Origin: Planctomycetota bacterium
Lineage (GTDB): Bacteria; Planctomycetota; UBA8108; UBA1146
Direction: 5' to 3'
DNA length: 64,000 nucleotides
NCBI GenBank assembly: GCA_016776905.1
Contig: JADHSM010000010.1
Span: 1-64,000 of the forward strand
Every line of letters starts with the position of its first letter. Positions within the stretch are counted from its first letter, which is position 1. The notes beneath the pieces are model-generated. The model saw nothing but the letters and a program-made list of their open reading frames with translations. It did not search any database and was not told the origin of the DNA. A program made the position numbers and the translations under genes. Positions 43,314 to 52,439 of this stretch are shown piece by piece.

Positions 43314-45114
43314 TCCCCCTTCTTCTCCCCGCTTTTTCTGGCAGGTCTATTCCATTTATGGAGTAATGATCGCGCTGGGAGGCTGGTTCTTCGGCTTACT
43401 GCTTTGCGAAAGATTCAGCCAAGACATCCTCTCCAATTTCCAAATAGGAATCGTTGAACAGACGAAAGCATATACGCAGGGCTGGAGTGATCTCGAAGAA
43501 GCTGCACTGATCACAGCCATCGAAAAATCCAATAACAATGATCAACATATCGAGCTCATCACGGGGGATGGGACTCGCTTTCTTTATCGACATCCCAAGA
43601 GAAGCTCGACGACACTAAGTCCTGTCGATTCTCTTGAAGGTGTAAGCGAAAGCCTTCGATCAGGCATCGGCTATTCCAACTTCACCGTCCAGGGTGCAAA
43701 ATCCAGTCATCCGAGTGTCACGCTTGCGTTTGAATCAAAAAATGGAACAAACTATCTTCTTCGCCTAGAGCGAGACCCCCGCATCATCATTTCCCAAATC
43801 AATGCCATCTTTGATAGTGTCATCATGCTTGGCCTGATTTCGGCATTACTGGCTATGGTCATGGGGCATCTACTGTACCGAAGAATTAACCGGCAGTTCC
43901 ATGTCTTGACTCAGGTCGCTGTTGCTTATTCAGAAGGAAACTTCTCTGCGAGAGCCCCTAAAGGGATGGATTCAGAAAGTATTCTTTTGGGAGAAGCACT
44001 CAATAAACTGGCTGATGAAATCCAAGATCAGATCTCAGAAATACACCTCGAGCATAACCGTATGAGGGTCATTCTCGGCGGAATGCGTGACGGCCTGATT
44101 GCTATCGACGAACTTGGAAAAATCGTATTGATCAATTCTGTCATGAGCAGGATTCTCGGCTTTGAAATCAGAGAAGCCCGCGGACGCCACTTATCAGAGG
44201 TCATTCAAGATCCCGAAATTATAGAACTGCTACTCAATACCCTGCGTGTGCAAAGGCCTCTAGAGGCTGAATTTGATCTTAATTTGGAACCCTCGAAAAA
44301 ATCCTTCAAAGCGTATACCAGCCCGCTGACCGATTACGAACAAGACGTTTCAGGTGCACTGATCGTTGTCCATGACCTTACCCAGACTCGGCAACTTGAA
44401 AGTATGCGCAGAGATTTCGTAGCCAATGTTTCTCACGAGTTGAAAACACCTATCACTGCCATACGAGGAATCGCGGAAACGCTCTACGACGATGAGGGAA
44501 TGAAACCGGAAATACGCCAACGATTCTTGGGCAAGATCACAGATCAATCACACCGATTGTCCACTCTCGTTAGCGACTTATTGGCACTGGCTCGACTCGA
44601 CGAAAAAGACTCAACAACTACTGAACCTATCGATCTCCGTGAAATAATTTTAGAAAGAATCAATTCTCTATCAAAAGTCAGTTCTCCAGATTCACAAGCT
44701 TCACTTCATTATCATGGTCCAGAGCACCCCGTCTTTGTTCTGGGCGATGACGAAGAACTCAGACAAGCCATCGGGAACCTCATTGATAATGGTCTGAAGT
44801 ACACTCAACTCGATGGAAACATCAACACCCACTTAAGTGTCGAAGATGGAACGGCCACCGTCTTGGTCAAAGATGATGGAGTTGGCATTCCCGAAGAATT
44901 TTTAGGGCGAATCTTTGAACGCTTCTTCAGAGTAGACAAAGCCCGTTCTCGGGAAATCGGGGGAACGGGCTTGGGGCTGGCAATCGTGAAACACATTTGC
45001 CTGAAACATATGGGTAGCATTGAAGTCGAAAGCCAAGAAGGAAAAGGCACAACATTCAGAGTGAAGCTTCCCATCTTCAATGGGAAATTTTCTAGCGAAT
45101 CACATACCGAATAA
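43288..45114 (+). CDS. PhoR-like sensor histidine kinase
   Basis: A membrane histidine kinase of about 608 residues. N-terminal helix (VYSIYGVMIALGGWFFGLLL), a periplasmic sensor of about 150 residues, a second helix (IMLGLISALLAMVMGHLLY), HAMP, a PAS domain (MRDGLIAIDELGKIVLINSV), the HisKA phospho-acceptor His in FVANVSHELKTPI, and an ATPase domain with N box NLIDNGLKYT and G boxes DDGVGIP and GGTGLGLAIVKH. GTG 43288 gives a 26-base overlap with the regulator gene. An ATG at 43213 is also in frame but would overlap by 101 bases; neither has a strong ribosome-binding site. The full periplasmic loop suggests an extracytoplasmic signal. Confidence 0.9.
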   Translation: MSATDSNTDPPSSPRFFWQVYSIYGVMIALGGWFFGLLLCERFSQDILSNFQIGIVEQTKAYTQGWSDLEEAALITAIEKSNNNDQHIELITGDGTRFLYRHPKRSSTTLSPVDSLEGVSESLRSGIGYSNFTVQGAKSSHPSVTLAFESKNGTNYLLRLERDPRIIISQINAIFDSVIMLGLISALLAMVMGHLLYRRINRQFHVLTQVAVAYSEGNFSARAPKGMDSESILLGEALNKLADEIQDQISEIHLEHNRMRVILGGMRDGLIAIDELGKIVLINSVMSRILGFEIREARGRHLSEVIQDPEIIELLLNTLRVQRPLEAEFDLNLEPSKKSFKAYTSPLTDYEQDVSGALIVVHDLTQTRQLESMRRDFVANVSHELKTPITAIRGIAETLYDDEGMKPEIRQRFLGKITDQSHRLSTLVSDLLALARLDEKDSTTTEPIDLREIILERINSLSKVSSPDSQASLHYHGPEHPVFVLGDDEELRQAIGNLIDNGLKYTQLDGNINTHLSVEDGTATVLVKDDGVGIPEEFLGRIFERFFRVDKARSREIGGTGLGLAIVKHICLKHMGSIEVESQEGKGTTFRVKLPIFNGKFSSESHTE

Positions 45115-45123
45115 TTTTTCGCC

Positions 45124-46479
45124 TTAGAGCCCAAGCCGCCGAGAGAGCTCGGACTGAATCTCTCTTCGAGGATCAACTTTTTTGCGAAGTTCTCTGAAGC
45201 CATCGACATCTGGATACATTTTCTCAAACTGCTCTTGGGTGAGTGTGGAATCCTTAGCGAGATAGATCTTTCCTGAAATCTCAGCGACAAACTCGTTTAA
45301 TCGATGGACTAAATCTCTACAGCCCGACTCATTTGCAAAATCCATAGATAGGGTGTATCCCGTTTCGCCGAATGAGAGGCCCCCTCTCCCCTCGCCCATT
45401 CTTTTCAACACAACAAGAGTGGGTCTGTAGGGGGAGGCCTGAACGAGGTCCATGATTTCCTGAATTCGATCTTCGGCTTGGGAAAGCGGAATCTGGCTCT
45501 GATGTTGATAGAAACCCCTCTGACCATAGACCTTTCGCCAGTTCCCCCAGGATTCCAAAGGGAACAAGAGGCTCTCTAGCGGCCAAAGTCGCTGCTGAGG
45601 GAGCCAACGAGCCAAGCCGTGGTAAAGAGAGTTATGCCACCGAACGAGCGTATTCCCGAATCCTGGAATGGGCGGCAAGGACGGCCCCGTTTCGGGCTGC
45701 CACAGCGAACCTGAATCCTTCAGCTGCTCATCCGCAATCCGATCGCCGCAAACGACGACTCCTCTTCCCGGAGCAACAGACCCCTTAGAAAAATCGATCC
45801 ATGCTGAGACGTATTCCGATTTTCCAGATTCTGATTCCAGTTGTTGAATCGTTTCTCTGAGGGACTCTGTCGTCTTCACATTCACAGCCGCCTGAAGCCC
45901 CTTCAAAGGAACCACTTCCAAACACGCAGAGAGGATGACTCCAGTCAGCCCCATACCTCCCAGAGTGGCTCGAAATATTTCAGGTTCGTTCTGTTCTGAA
46001 CACTCGAGAACTTCGCCGCTCGGAATCATGAGGCTTAAAGATCTCACCCACCTACCAAGAGACCCCATTTGGAAATGGTTTTTCCCATGAATATCAGCCG
46101 CTAACATTCCTCCGAGAGTCGCACCCAAAACTCCAGGTACGACCGGAAGAGTACAGCCGATCAAAGAAAGTCTCGCCAACAACTCCGATACGGTGATCGA
46201 AGACGACGCTGTGATTTGAAAATCTTTCCCGATGGAGCTCAGACGATCCTCAAAGGTGGGCAAGACCATAGTGCCCCCTGATAACAGTGCGGCATCTCCA
46301 TAGCTGCAACCTGCACCACGTGGTAACCAAGGGTGCCCCGATTGAAAAATATTGAGGAGGCCGTCTTGGTCGAAACAGGAGACCACTTGACCGGTGCAAT
46401 GGGATGTCCCGGACCAACCCGAGACAACGCGGGTATTGCACAGTGATTCGGGTGAGCCCTCAGATTTAGATAGAGGCAA
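45124..46479 (-). CDS. DprE1-like FAD-binding oxidoreductase
   Basis: A 451-residue flavoprotein resembling decaprenylphosphoryl-ribose 2'-oxidase (DprE1) along its length: the FAD-binding segment LPRGAGCSYGDAALLSGG, GATLGGMLAADIHGKNH, YGQRGFYQHQSQIPL and the C-terminal AKDSTLTQEQFEKMYPDV with KKVDPRR. The position matching the mycobacterial benzothiazinone-reactive Cys387 appears as Ser in GYTLSMDF. The likely reaction is oxidation of a polyprenyl-phosphate sugar or related alcohol. No DprE2-like partner lies nearby. The start is TTG 46479 after GGGAG. It converges on the kinase gene with a 9-base gap. Confidence 0.82.
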   Translation of the reverse strand: MPLSKSEGSPESLCNTRVVSGWSGTSHCTGQVVSCFDQDGLLNIFQSGHPWLPRGAGCSYGDAALLSGGTMVLPTFEDRLSSIGKDFQITASSSITVSELLARLSLIGCTLPVVPGVLGATLGGMLAADIHGKNHFQMGSLGRWVRSLSLMIPSGEVLECSEQNEPEIFRATLGGMGLTGVILSACLEVVPLKGLQAAVNVKTTESLRETIQQLESESGKSEYVSAWIDFSKGSVAPGRGVVVCGDRIADEQLKDSGSLWQPETGPSLPPIPGFGNTLVRWHNSLYHGLARWLPQQRLWPLESLLFPLESWGNWRKVYGQRGFYQHQSQIPLSQAEDRIQEIMDLVQASPYRPTLVVLKRMGEGRGGLSFGETGYTLSMDFANESGCRDLVHRLNEFVAEISGKIYLAKDSTLTQEQFEKMYPDVDGFRELRKKVDPRREIQSELSRRLGL

Positions 46480-46550
46480 GAAACTCCCTGATTTTGGTCA
46501 ATAGGCCCCAATGAGCCACTCTCCGCTAACCTTCTGGCCTGAGGCCGCGA

Positions 46551-47381
46551 TCAGCGAATGAACTCGGGATGTGCTACCGGAGGAATCGCACCCATCTCTT
46601 CACCCATGTGAAGGAAGCGGGTCACGGCCTCTCGACCGTCATCTCCGTAATCAAGAGTTCTTTGATTGACGTACATCCCGACGAACTTATCCGTCAATTC
46701 TCTCGTCAAACCACGGTTATAAGTCTCTGCATATTGGAGAGCTTCCTCACGATTGTCGAGAGCGTACGCGATGCTCTCACGAAGTATTCTCGAGATTTCT
46801 TGGATGTGCTCTTCGCCAAGATCTCGGCGAATAGCATTACCGCCCAGTGGTAGCGGCAATCCATCTTGCGTCTGAGCCCACCATTCACCGAGGTCGACCA
46901 CCGAATGATAGCCTTGTTCTTTGTAGGTGACCTGACCCTCATGAATGATGACGCCCGCTTCAAATTCACCAGATCCCACACGATCCATAATCTGGTCAAA
47001 CTCAACAACTTCAGTCACCGCTTCCGGGTACCAAAGTTTTGTTGCCAGTGCTGCACTGGTCCATTTTCCGGGAACGGCAATCTTGACGCCCGCCAAATCT
47101 TCACGAGTTTTTGGCTCGCGAGCAATCAGCACCGGCCCGTAATTCTCACCCATGCTTGCCCCATGATTGAGCAATGCATACTTATCAGAAAGGTGGGCAT
47201 AAGCATGAATTGAAATGGCAGTGACTTCATGCCTACCCTCAACTGCATGCTGATTCAAGGTTTCGATGTCTGCCATCATGTGATCAAACTCATAGATTCC
47301 GGTATCAATCTTGCCCTCGCCAATGGCGAAATGCATGAAGGCATCGTCAGAATCTGGACTGTGGGCGATGACTACTTTCAA
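46551..47381 (-). CDS. mqnD: 1,4-dihydroxy-6-naphthoate synthase (futalosine pathway)
   Basis: A 276-residue enzyme that converts cyclic de-hypoxanthine futalosine to 1,4-dihydroxy-6-naphthoate in menaquinone synthesis. It has the two-lobed binding-protein fold: N-terminal AHSPDSDDAFMHFAI, IETLNQHAVEGRHEVTAISI, the catalytic His in GVIIHEGQVTY, and VVDLGEWW with LPLPLGG. The N-terminal SPCPND of the best-known members is replaced by SPDSDD. The start is TTG 47381 with GGAGGG upstream. No other mqn gene is in the window. Confidence 0.9.
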   Translation of the reverse strand: MKVVIAHSPDSDDAFMHFAIGEGKIDTGIYEFDHMMADIETLNQHAVEGRHEVTAISIHAYAHLSDKYALLNHGASMGENYGPVLIAREPKTREDLAGVKIAVPGKWTSAALATKLWYPEAVTEVVEFDQIMDRVGSGEFEAGVIIHEGQVTYKEQGYHSVVDLGEWWAQTQDGLPLPLGGNAIRRDLGEEHIQEISRILRESIAYALDNREEALQYAETYNRGLTRELTDKFVGMYVNQRTLDYGDDGREAVTRFLHMGEEMGAIPPVAHPEFIR

Positions 47382-47644
47382 GGTTCCCTCCGGGGGTCAT
47401 GACCAGAAATTACATTTCTGGAATTCTTCATTCAGGGTCAATAATTTCACAATACGGTCAAATTCGGTCACCCGCCAGCAAAGCCATCCCTTAGTTCACT
47501 TGCCAGATTCCCTTCTTGATTCTATTCTTCAAGTACTGGATCCGGAACTCTTCTTTAGGAAGAGGGCCGTTTGTTGTGATCGGATCAAGACATGCCGGTC
47601 ACCTGATTTCTAATTTAAACCGAAAAATGTGCAGGAGCCCCTCA

Positions 47645-47878
47645 ATGGCAGATCCCGCGAACAAAGTCGAGAGTAATGTCACCGGTAAGTGGTATGTGGA
47701 TGAGGAGTGCATCGATTGCGACCTCTGCAGGACCACTGCACCTGACAATTTCAAAGCGAATGAAGACGAGGGTTATTCCTTTGTCTTCAAACAGCCCGGC
47801 TCTCCTGAAGAAGCTGAACTCTGCGAACAAGCGAAGGAAGAGTGTCCAGTTGAGGCCATCGGAGACGACTGCGATTAG
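47645..47878 (+). CDS. Single-cluster [4Fe-4S] ferredoxin
   Basis: A 77-residue acidic electron carrier. Three cluster ligands lie in CIDCDLCR and the fourth in ECPVEAI; a fifth Cys (ELCEQ) may form a disulfide or be free. The intervening APDNF and YSFVFKQP segments match the one-cluster ferredoxins common in this phylum. I chose ATG 47645 because AGGAG is seven bases upstream; the frame is open further left without support. It stands alone between divergent and convergent neighbours, so its redox partner cannot be named from context. Confidence 0.92.
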   Translation: MADPANKVESNVTGKWYVDEECIDCDLCRTTAPDNFKANEDEGYSFVFKQPGSPEEAELCEQAKEECPVEAIGDDCD

Positions 47879-48051
47879 TCAGTAACACCGGTTTACCTCT
47901 TCGCTTGTTTTTTAAATCTGGCGAGCTGCGATCATTCCATACGGGAACAAGCAGCGGCTGAGATCCTGGCTTATTTTTAGTTTCCAGAAACTATGGCCCC
48001 ACATATTTCGGGGTCAGGGTTTCATTTCAAAAAATAATACAACTGCCTCAG

Positions 48052-48089
48052 CAATATGGCATCGACACCTCAATATGGCATCGACACCA
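48052..48089. repeat. 19-bp tandem duplication
   Basis: CAATATGGCATCGACACCT is followed immediately by a second copy differing only in the last base. Confidence 0.92.
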
Positions 48090-48191
48090 CGAAGCACCGC
48101 TTCGACGAATAAAGTGTCGTGTTGTTTTTCTGTGGGTGAGAACATTCCATCAGCGAAACCCTCTGTAGCGAGAAAGTTCTTTTAGAAAACT

Positions 48192-48233
48192 CTCGCAGGC
48201 TGAGGGGTCGGTCGAGACTCCTCAGCCTGCGAG
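48192..48233 (-). terminator. Terminator hairpin of the radical-SAM gene
   Basis: CTCGCAGGCTGAGG pairs perfectly with its complement at 48220-48233. On the minus strand it is followed by AGTTTTCT. It lies 23 bases past the stop. Confidence 0.75.
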
Positions 48234-48256
48234 TTTCACTCTGATTACGATCTAGT

Positions 48257-51130
48257 TCAGACCTGAACCGTTCTGCGCGGACTAGGCGCGGGCAACAAAC
48301 GACGACGTACGACTTGTATACCGGCGGGCATTTCCCCATCAAAAAGTCTGGCGAGAACATCTTCAGGCTTTGTGAGGTGATCCCCTTGAAGGCAAACTCT
48401 CATACCCAGCAGACACTCGTCTGAGCGTCTCACCTGATAGCCTTCCGCATCTGCCGGAACTTCTTCAAGCCACTCAATGGAGCCCACTCCAGGGCGGATA
48501 TCCACAACCTTAGGCTTGCCCTTTTTGGTCAATCGATCAACAAGGACCTCATCCTGATCCAGGAATGCTTCGACTTTCTCAACAGAAATCTGATCCGCTT
48601 TTTCTCTGGGAATAAAGATCAGGAAATCAGCCCAATTACTGATAGCCGACAACTTGGGTGCTTCTTTCCCCAAAGCATGAAGACTACGGATCTCGATCCC
48701 CTGAGGGCATTGTTTTGCGAGTGCTTCCATCACCTGCTCCGCAGGAAGGTCCTCTTGCAACTTGATGTCCACAACTTCAGAAAGTCCTGCCATTCCCAAT
48801 CGCAGGGGAGGTCCAAATGACATCTGAGGGATGGGATGGAATCCTCGAGAATAAGCAGGAGAAAATCCAGCTCTGCGAATCGCACGAGGAAGGAAACGAT
48901 TGAGATCGAGATGGCTCATGTAGCGAGCTCTTCCCAATTTTGCATACCGAATTCGGTATCCATGACTGGGATGCTCCAGCTCTTTTCTTTCCGGCGGCAA
49001 CTTGGGGTTGGCTCTCAGTGCAAATCGCTTCTTTGCTTCAGCGCGAACTTCTTCTACTCCGGCATCCGTTTGAGAAGATTCGGCACCTTGCTTTCGCTCT
49101 GTGGCATCCAGATGATCGAGGTACTCGATCCGCTCCTCTTTCATGCGACTGAGGTCGCAGGCAATTCCACAGTCATAGCAAACCAACCTGCGCTTGTCCT
49201 CGCTAGCGTCCTCAACATTCGTGTAATGTGTCAAACGCTTGCCGGGCTTGCCGCACGGGTGCGAGGTTCTGTCCTTGAGTGCGCGCTGATATTCACGGAC
49301 CAAGAACTTAGGCTCTACTCCGCAATCGATATGATCCCAAGGGAGTCTTGCATCGACAGGAATCGTTCCCAGGAACTTGTATCGGTCGATTTCGTTTTCC
49401 TCAATCGACTCCATCCAGTAATCAAATCTCATACGATCTGACCAACCGTCAAAGCGACAGCCTTTTCTCCACGCGGTCTCAATCACATTTGACAGGGTTC
49501 TATCCCCACGACTCAAGACACCTTCTAGGTGACTCGTCGAGGGATCATGCCAACGTAATTGAAGACCTGGATAACGGGTCAGTTTCCTCAATACGTCATG
49601 CTTTTCTTCAATATCGGGAAGGTCATCCATCGCTGCCCATTGAAATGGCGTAAATGGCTTGGGCACATGGCTGGACACTGAGACCGTTACCTGTGCTCTT
49701 CCCTTGGGTAGATACTCTCTTGCGATATCGAGCATCCTTTTTCCAGTTTCGGCAATGCCTCGGATATCAGAATCATCTTCTGTGGGCAGACCGATCATGA
49801 AGTAAAGCTTCATGCGTCTCCAACCTCGGGAGAAGATTCTATGGGCGCTCTTGGCGATGTCTTCTTCAGTAATGTTCTTGTTGACCACATCCCTCATACG
49901 CTGGGTCCCCGCTTCAGGGGCAAACGTCAATGAGGTATTACGGACACTCGACATCTCTTCGAGCATTTCATCGGTCAGTCCATAGGCTCGTAAAGATGAC
50001 ACGCTGAGAGAAATATTTTTCTCTCTCAGTTCAGGCATGATTTTCTTTACGAGCGGCTCGATGGCGCTGTAATCCGCAGTGGACAAACTCGTGAGTGATA
50101 CTTCATCAAACCCACCACACTTGACGGCGTCTCTCACTACTTTCTGAATATCCTCCGGTGGTCTTTCTCTGACGGGTCTGTAAATCATGCCCGCTTGGCA
50201 GAAACGACACCCTTCAGTACAGCCCCTCGCAACCTCAATGCTCGCCCTATCAAAAACGACTTCGGTATTGGGAACCGGCGATTTGGAGGGAAACGGAAAC
50301 TCTGAGAGATCTGGAACATGGGCTCGAGTCACACTCGCAGGAACACGATCGTCGAGAGGGGCGTCGACCACTGTGAAACCTGTATCAGGTTCAACTTTTG
50401 TACTGTAGAGGGAGGGGACATAAACGCCATCAAACTGGCTGATAGCGATCAATCGATCTCGCCTCGAGAGACCCTGTTCTTTTAGGGTTTTCCAATGGTC
50501 TACAACTTTGTGGAAGTGACCTTCTCCATCGCCAATGAGAAACGCATCGATAAATGCACTCATGGGTTCTGGCTGGAATGCGACGGGCCCACCGGCCATC
50601 ACCAGAGGGCAGTCATCATCTCTATCCTCAGATCGAATAGGAATTTGACCGAGGTCCAACATTGTCAAAACATTAGTGAAGGTCAGTTCATACTGAAGAG
50701 AGAATCCGACAACATCGAAATCTCTCATCCGTTTCCAAGTTTCGAGACTCACCAACTCAAGTTCACGAGTTCGCAGTTCCTTTTCACAATCGATCCAGGG
50801 CGAGTAAACACGCTCGGCACTGACATCTTCGAGATCATTCAATTGTGAATAGAGAATCTTGAATCCCAGATGGCTCATCCCGATTTCGTAAACATCTGGA
50901 AATGCGAGAAGGAACGAAAGGCGAGTCTCTGTTTTCTTTACGGAATGAAGTTCACCACCGGTGTATCGACCGGGTTTTTCAAGTCGGTGAAGAAAGGCCT
51001 TATATGGATGATGGGCGATATCTTCCTTATCGGGAAGTACCGTCAAGTCCTCACCTTCCTGCGCCTCGGATGAACCGCTGACGAAACCGACCTTGCCCAT
51101 AGAGTCCCAAAGAGAATTCTCGTCAGACAC
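48257..51130 (-). CDS. TIGR03960-family radical SAM protein with C-terminal DUF2344 domain
   Basis: A 957-residue cytoplasmic iron-sulfur protein. The N-terminal part (about 60-260) resembles a B12-binding-like domain. The radical-SAM core follows with the cluster motif CTEGCRFCQAG, then FAPEAGTQRMRDVVNKNI and MKLYFMIGLPTEDDSD. A Cys-rich segment (CYDCGIAC) lies near 660. The last 230 residues are the DUF2344/TIGR03936 domain (YAKLGRARYMSHLDL, FSPAYSRGFHPIPQ, FGPPLRLG). In other bacteria the two parts are often adjacent genes near rne/rng; here they are fused. The reaction is not established. The start is GTG 51130. A terminator lies downstream. Confidence 0.9.
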   Translation of the reverse strand: MSDENSLWDSMGKVGFVSGSSEAQEGEDLTVLPDKEDIAHHPYKAFLHRLEKPGRYTGGELHSVKKTETRLSFLLAFPDVYEIGMSHLGFKILYSQLNDLEDVSAERVYSPWIDCEKELRTRELELVSLETWKRMRDFDVVGFSLQYELTFTNVLTMLDLGQIPIRSEDRDDDCPLVMAGGPVAFQPEPMSAFIDAFLIGDGEGHFHKVVDHWKTLKEQGLSRRDRLIAISQFDGVYVPSLYSTKVEPDTGFTVVDAPLDDRVPASVTRAHVPDLSEFPFPSKSPVPNTEVVFDRASIEVARGCTEGCRFCQAGMIYRPVRERPPEDIQKVVRDAVKCGGFDEVSLTSLSTADYSAIEPLVKKIMPELREKNISLSVSSLRAYGLTDEMLEEMSSVRNTSLTFAPEAGTQRMRDVVNKNITEEDIAKSAHRIFSRGWRRMKLYFMIGLPTEDDSDIRGIAETGKRMLDIAREYLPKGRAQVTVSVSSHVPKPFTPFQWAAMDDLPDIEEKHDVLRKLTRYPGLQLRWHDPSTSHLEGVLSRGDRTLSNVIETAWRKGCRFDGWSDRMRFDYWMESIEENEIDRYKFLGTIPVDARLPWDHIDCGVEPKFLVREYQRALKDRTSHPCGKPGKRLTHYTNVEDASEDKRRLVCYDCGIACDLSRMKEERIEYLDHLDATERKQGAESSQTDAGVEEVRAEAKKRFALRANPKLPPERKELEHPSHGYRIRYAKLGRARYMSHLDLNRFLPRAIRRAGFSPAYSRGFHPIPQMSFGPPLRLGMAGLSEVVDIKLQEDLPAEQVMEALAKQCPQGIEIRSLHALGKEAPKLSAISNWADFLIFIPREKADQISVEKVEAFLDQDEVLVDRLTKKGKPKVVDIRPGVGSIEWLEEVPADAEGYQVRRSDECLLGMRVCLQGDHLTKPEDVLARLFDGEMPAGIQVVRRRLLPAPSPRRTVQV

Positions 51131-51289
51131 GCGTCTCCCGCCTTCAATTAGAATGAAATTCTTGCTGATCTTTTCTTTTGAAAAGACCCTGCTCAGTCAA
51201 TAAGGATAATATCATGCCCGGAAGGACTTCACAGATGTGCGGTGCGCTGAATAAAGAAATGAGTCAGGACTCACCCCTCCTCTTTCGAT

Positions 51290-51439
51290 TTACTCTTCTG
51301 AGGTCTTTTTGTCCTTCTTCAGGGCCGAAAAGAATCGGATACGAGAAGGGACAGATGGCCCTCTACGTACAGGAATCCACTGTATGGCGAGAGCAACGAT
51401 CAGTGCGGTCGTCAAAAAAGTAGGCTCTGTCCAAAACAT
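51290..51439 (-). CDS. 49-residue membrane protein translated directly after MerR
   Basis: A short gene that begins (ATG 51439) on the base after the MerR stop codon, with GAGGGG inside the last codons of MerR as ribosome-binding site. The product has one hydrophobic helix (FLTTALIVALAIQWIPV) followed by a strongly basic tail (RRGPSVPSRIRF and KKDKK). It ends at TAA 51290. The tight coupling and the orderly membrane-then-basic layout argue that it is real. The topology is probably N-out with a cytoplasmic basic tail. No family is recognised; it could be the target or sensor partner of the MerR protein. Confidence 0.6.
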   Translation of the reverse strand: MFWTEPTFLTTALIVALAIQWIPVRRGPSVPSRIRFFSALKKDKKTSEE

Positions 51440-51697
51440 CTAGAGTTTCCCCTCATCGATGAGTCTCTTGATCTCTTTGAGAGGTTGGCCCTCTCTCTGA
51501 AGTTCTGCCATTTTCGCGAGACGCTCAAACACCCACTCGGCATAAAGCCTGTGCCCAGCAGGAGTTCTCTCTTCTTCTTCGATGAAGCCTGACACGGTGT
51601 AGTCATGCAGCGTTTGACGGGAGATCCCCGTCGCAGCCATGACTTCCCCGATCTTGAATAGCTTCCTGGGCACCTGTCCTGCTGAAGGCTTGGCCAA
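51440..51697 (-). CDS. Small MerR-family transcriptional regulator
   Basis: An 85-residue protein consisting almost only of a MerR helix-turn-helix and wing (FKIGEVMAATGISRQTLHDY, FIEEEERTPAGHRLYAEWVF) and the start of the dimer helix (LQREGQPLKEIKRLI). The usual long coiled coil and effector domain are missing, so it resembles the short MerR-type proteins seen in many Planctomycetota. The start is TTG 51697 after GAGGGG; an inner GTG is possible. An AT-rich promoter-like stretch lies about 55-80 bases upstream. Its stop abuts the 49-residue membrane protein. Confidence 0.85.
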   Translation of the reverse strand: MAKPSAGQVPRKLFKIGEVMAATGISRQTLHDYTVSGFIEEEERTPAGHRLYAEWVFERLAKMAELQREGQPLKEIKRLIDEGKL

Positions 51698-51747
51698 GCG
51701 TAGCGTCCCCTCTCGATGGCACCGGGCGTCCTCCCCGGTAAGAATGT

Positions 51748-51775
51748 ACTTTATACTTTATAAAATATCCATCAA
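51748..51775 (-). promoter_or_regulatory. Candidate promoter/operator of the MerR gene
   Basis: Read on the minus strand, TTGATG is followed after 14-16 bases by TATAAAGT. The plus strand shows a direct repeat ACTTTATACTTTATA here. The AT-richness stands out from its surroundings. MerR proteins bind at such promoters, so self-regulation is plausible but unproven. Confidence 0.35.
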
Positions 51776-51802
51776 GCCCAGATCTGCTTCTTCCTGCTTA
51801 AT

Positions 51803-52060
51803 TTAATCTTCTTTTATGGGGACAGGATCAAATCCACCCTTTGAAAAGGGGTGGCACCTCAAGAGTCGAGTCATGGTCAGCCATGATCCTCGAAATGCGC
51901 CATGTTGCTGAATCGCCTCTATTGAATAACAACTGCAGCTCGGCTCAAACCGACATAAAGGCGGCAGCAGTGGCGAGATCGCAGATCTATAAAAGCGGAG
52001 CAATCCTATAAGGATACGGGCGCCAACCCCGGTCCCCCCACTCCTCAGTCTATCCTTCAT
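51803..52060 (-). CDS. yidD: Membrane protein insertion efficiency factor YidD
   Basis: An 85-residue protein. The family pattern is clear: [37 protein letters not shown] and the closing [13 protein letters not shown]. It assists YidC-dependent insertion at the inner membrane. It overlaps the end of rnpA by four bases, the usual order. yidC is not in the window. Confidence 0.95.
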   Translation of the reverse strand: MKDRLRSGGTGVGARILIGLLRFYRSAISPLLPPLCRFEPSCSCYSIEAIQQHGAFRGSWLTMTRLLRCHPFSKGGFDPVPIKED

Positions 52061-52419
52061 GGCGTCTCATTTTTTCGATGAATACGCCGAGAAAGGAGTT
52101 CGATGACTTCGGAGCGAAGATCAGAAAAGGAAAGATCAGCACATCCAGGCCGGGGGATGAAAACGACATCTCTGAGCTCAGGAGCACATTCTCGCTCGGT
52201 ACGAAAAATCTCACGAAGACGTCTTTTCAATCGGTTTCTGACGACAGCATTCCCCACTTTACGGCTGACAGCCAAGCCGATTCGGGAGGCTTCCCGATCG
52301 GCTTCATGAACCACAGCCCTGAGATGGGGAGTGCTGAATCGGATTCCATGATCAAAGACGACCTGAAAATCACGACGTCGACAGATCCTGCAGGACCTTG
52401 GAAGTCGGTGATCTGTCAA
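52057..52419 (-). CDS. rnpA: Ribonuclease P protein component
   Basis: A 120-residue basic protein that assists the RNase P RNA in 5' maturation of tRNA. The RNR motif region is [19 protein letters not shown], preceded by [10 protein letters not shown]. The start is TTG with AAGGGGG upstream. It overlaps yidD. Only 20 bases separate it from the leucine dehydrogenase gene, so rpmH, which almost always precedes rnpA, is absent here. Confidence 0.95.
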   Translation of the reverse strand: MTDHRLPRSCRICRRRDFQVVFDHGIRFSTPHLRAVVHEADREASRIGLAVSRKVGNAVVRNRLKRRLREIFRTERECAPELRDVVFIPRPGCADLSFSDLRSEVIELLSRRIHRKNETP

Positions 52420-52439
52420 GTCAGCCCCCTTATCAAACC

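Larger units (their letters stand above)
47879..48256. other. Gene-free interval between convergent genes
   Basis: No gene is seen in 378 bases. It holds a 19-bp direct repeat (48052-48089) and the terminator of the radical-SAM gene (48192-48233). Confidence 0.6.
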
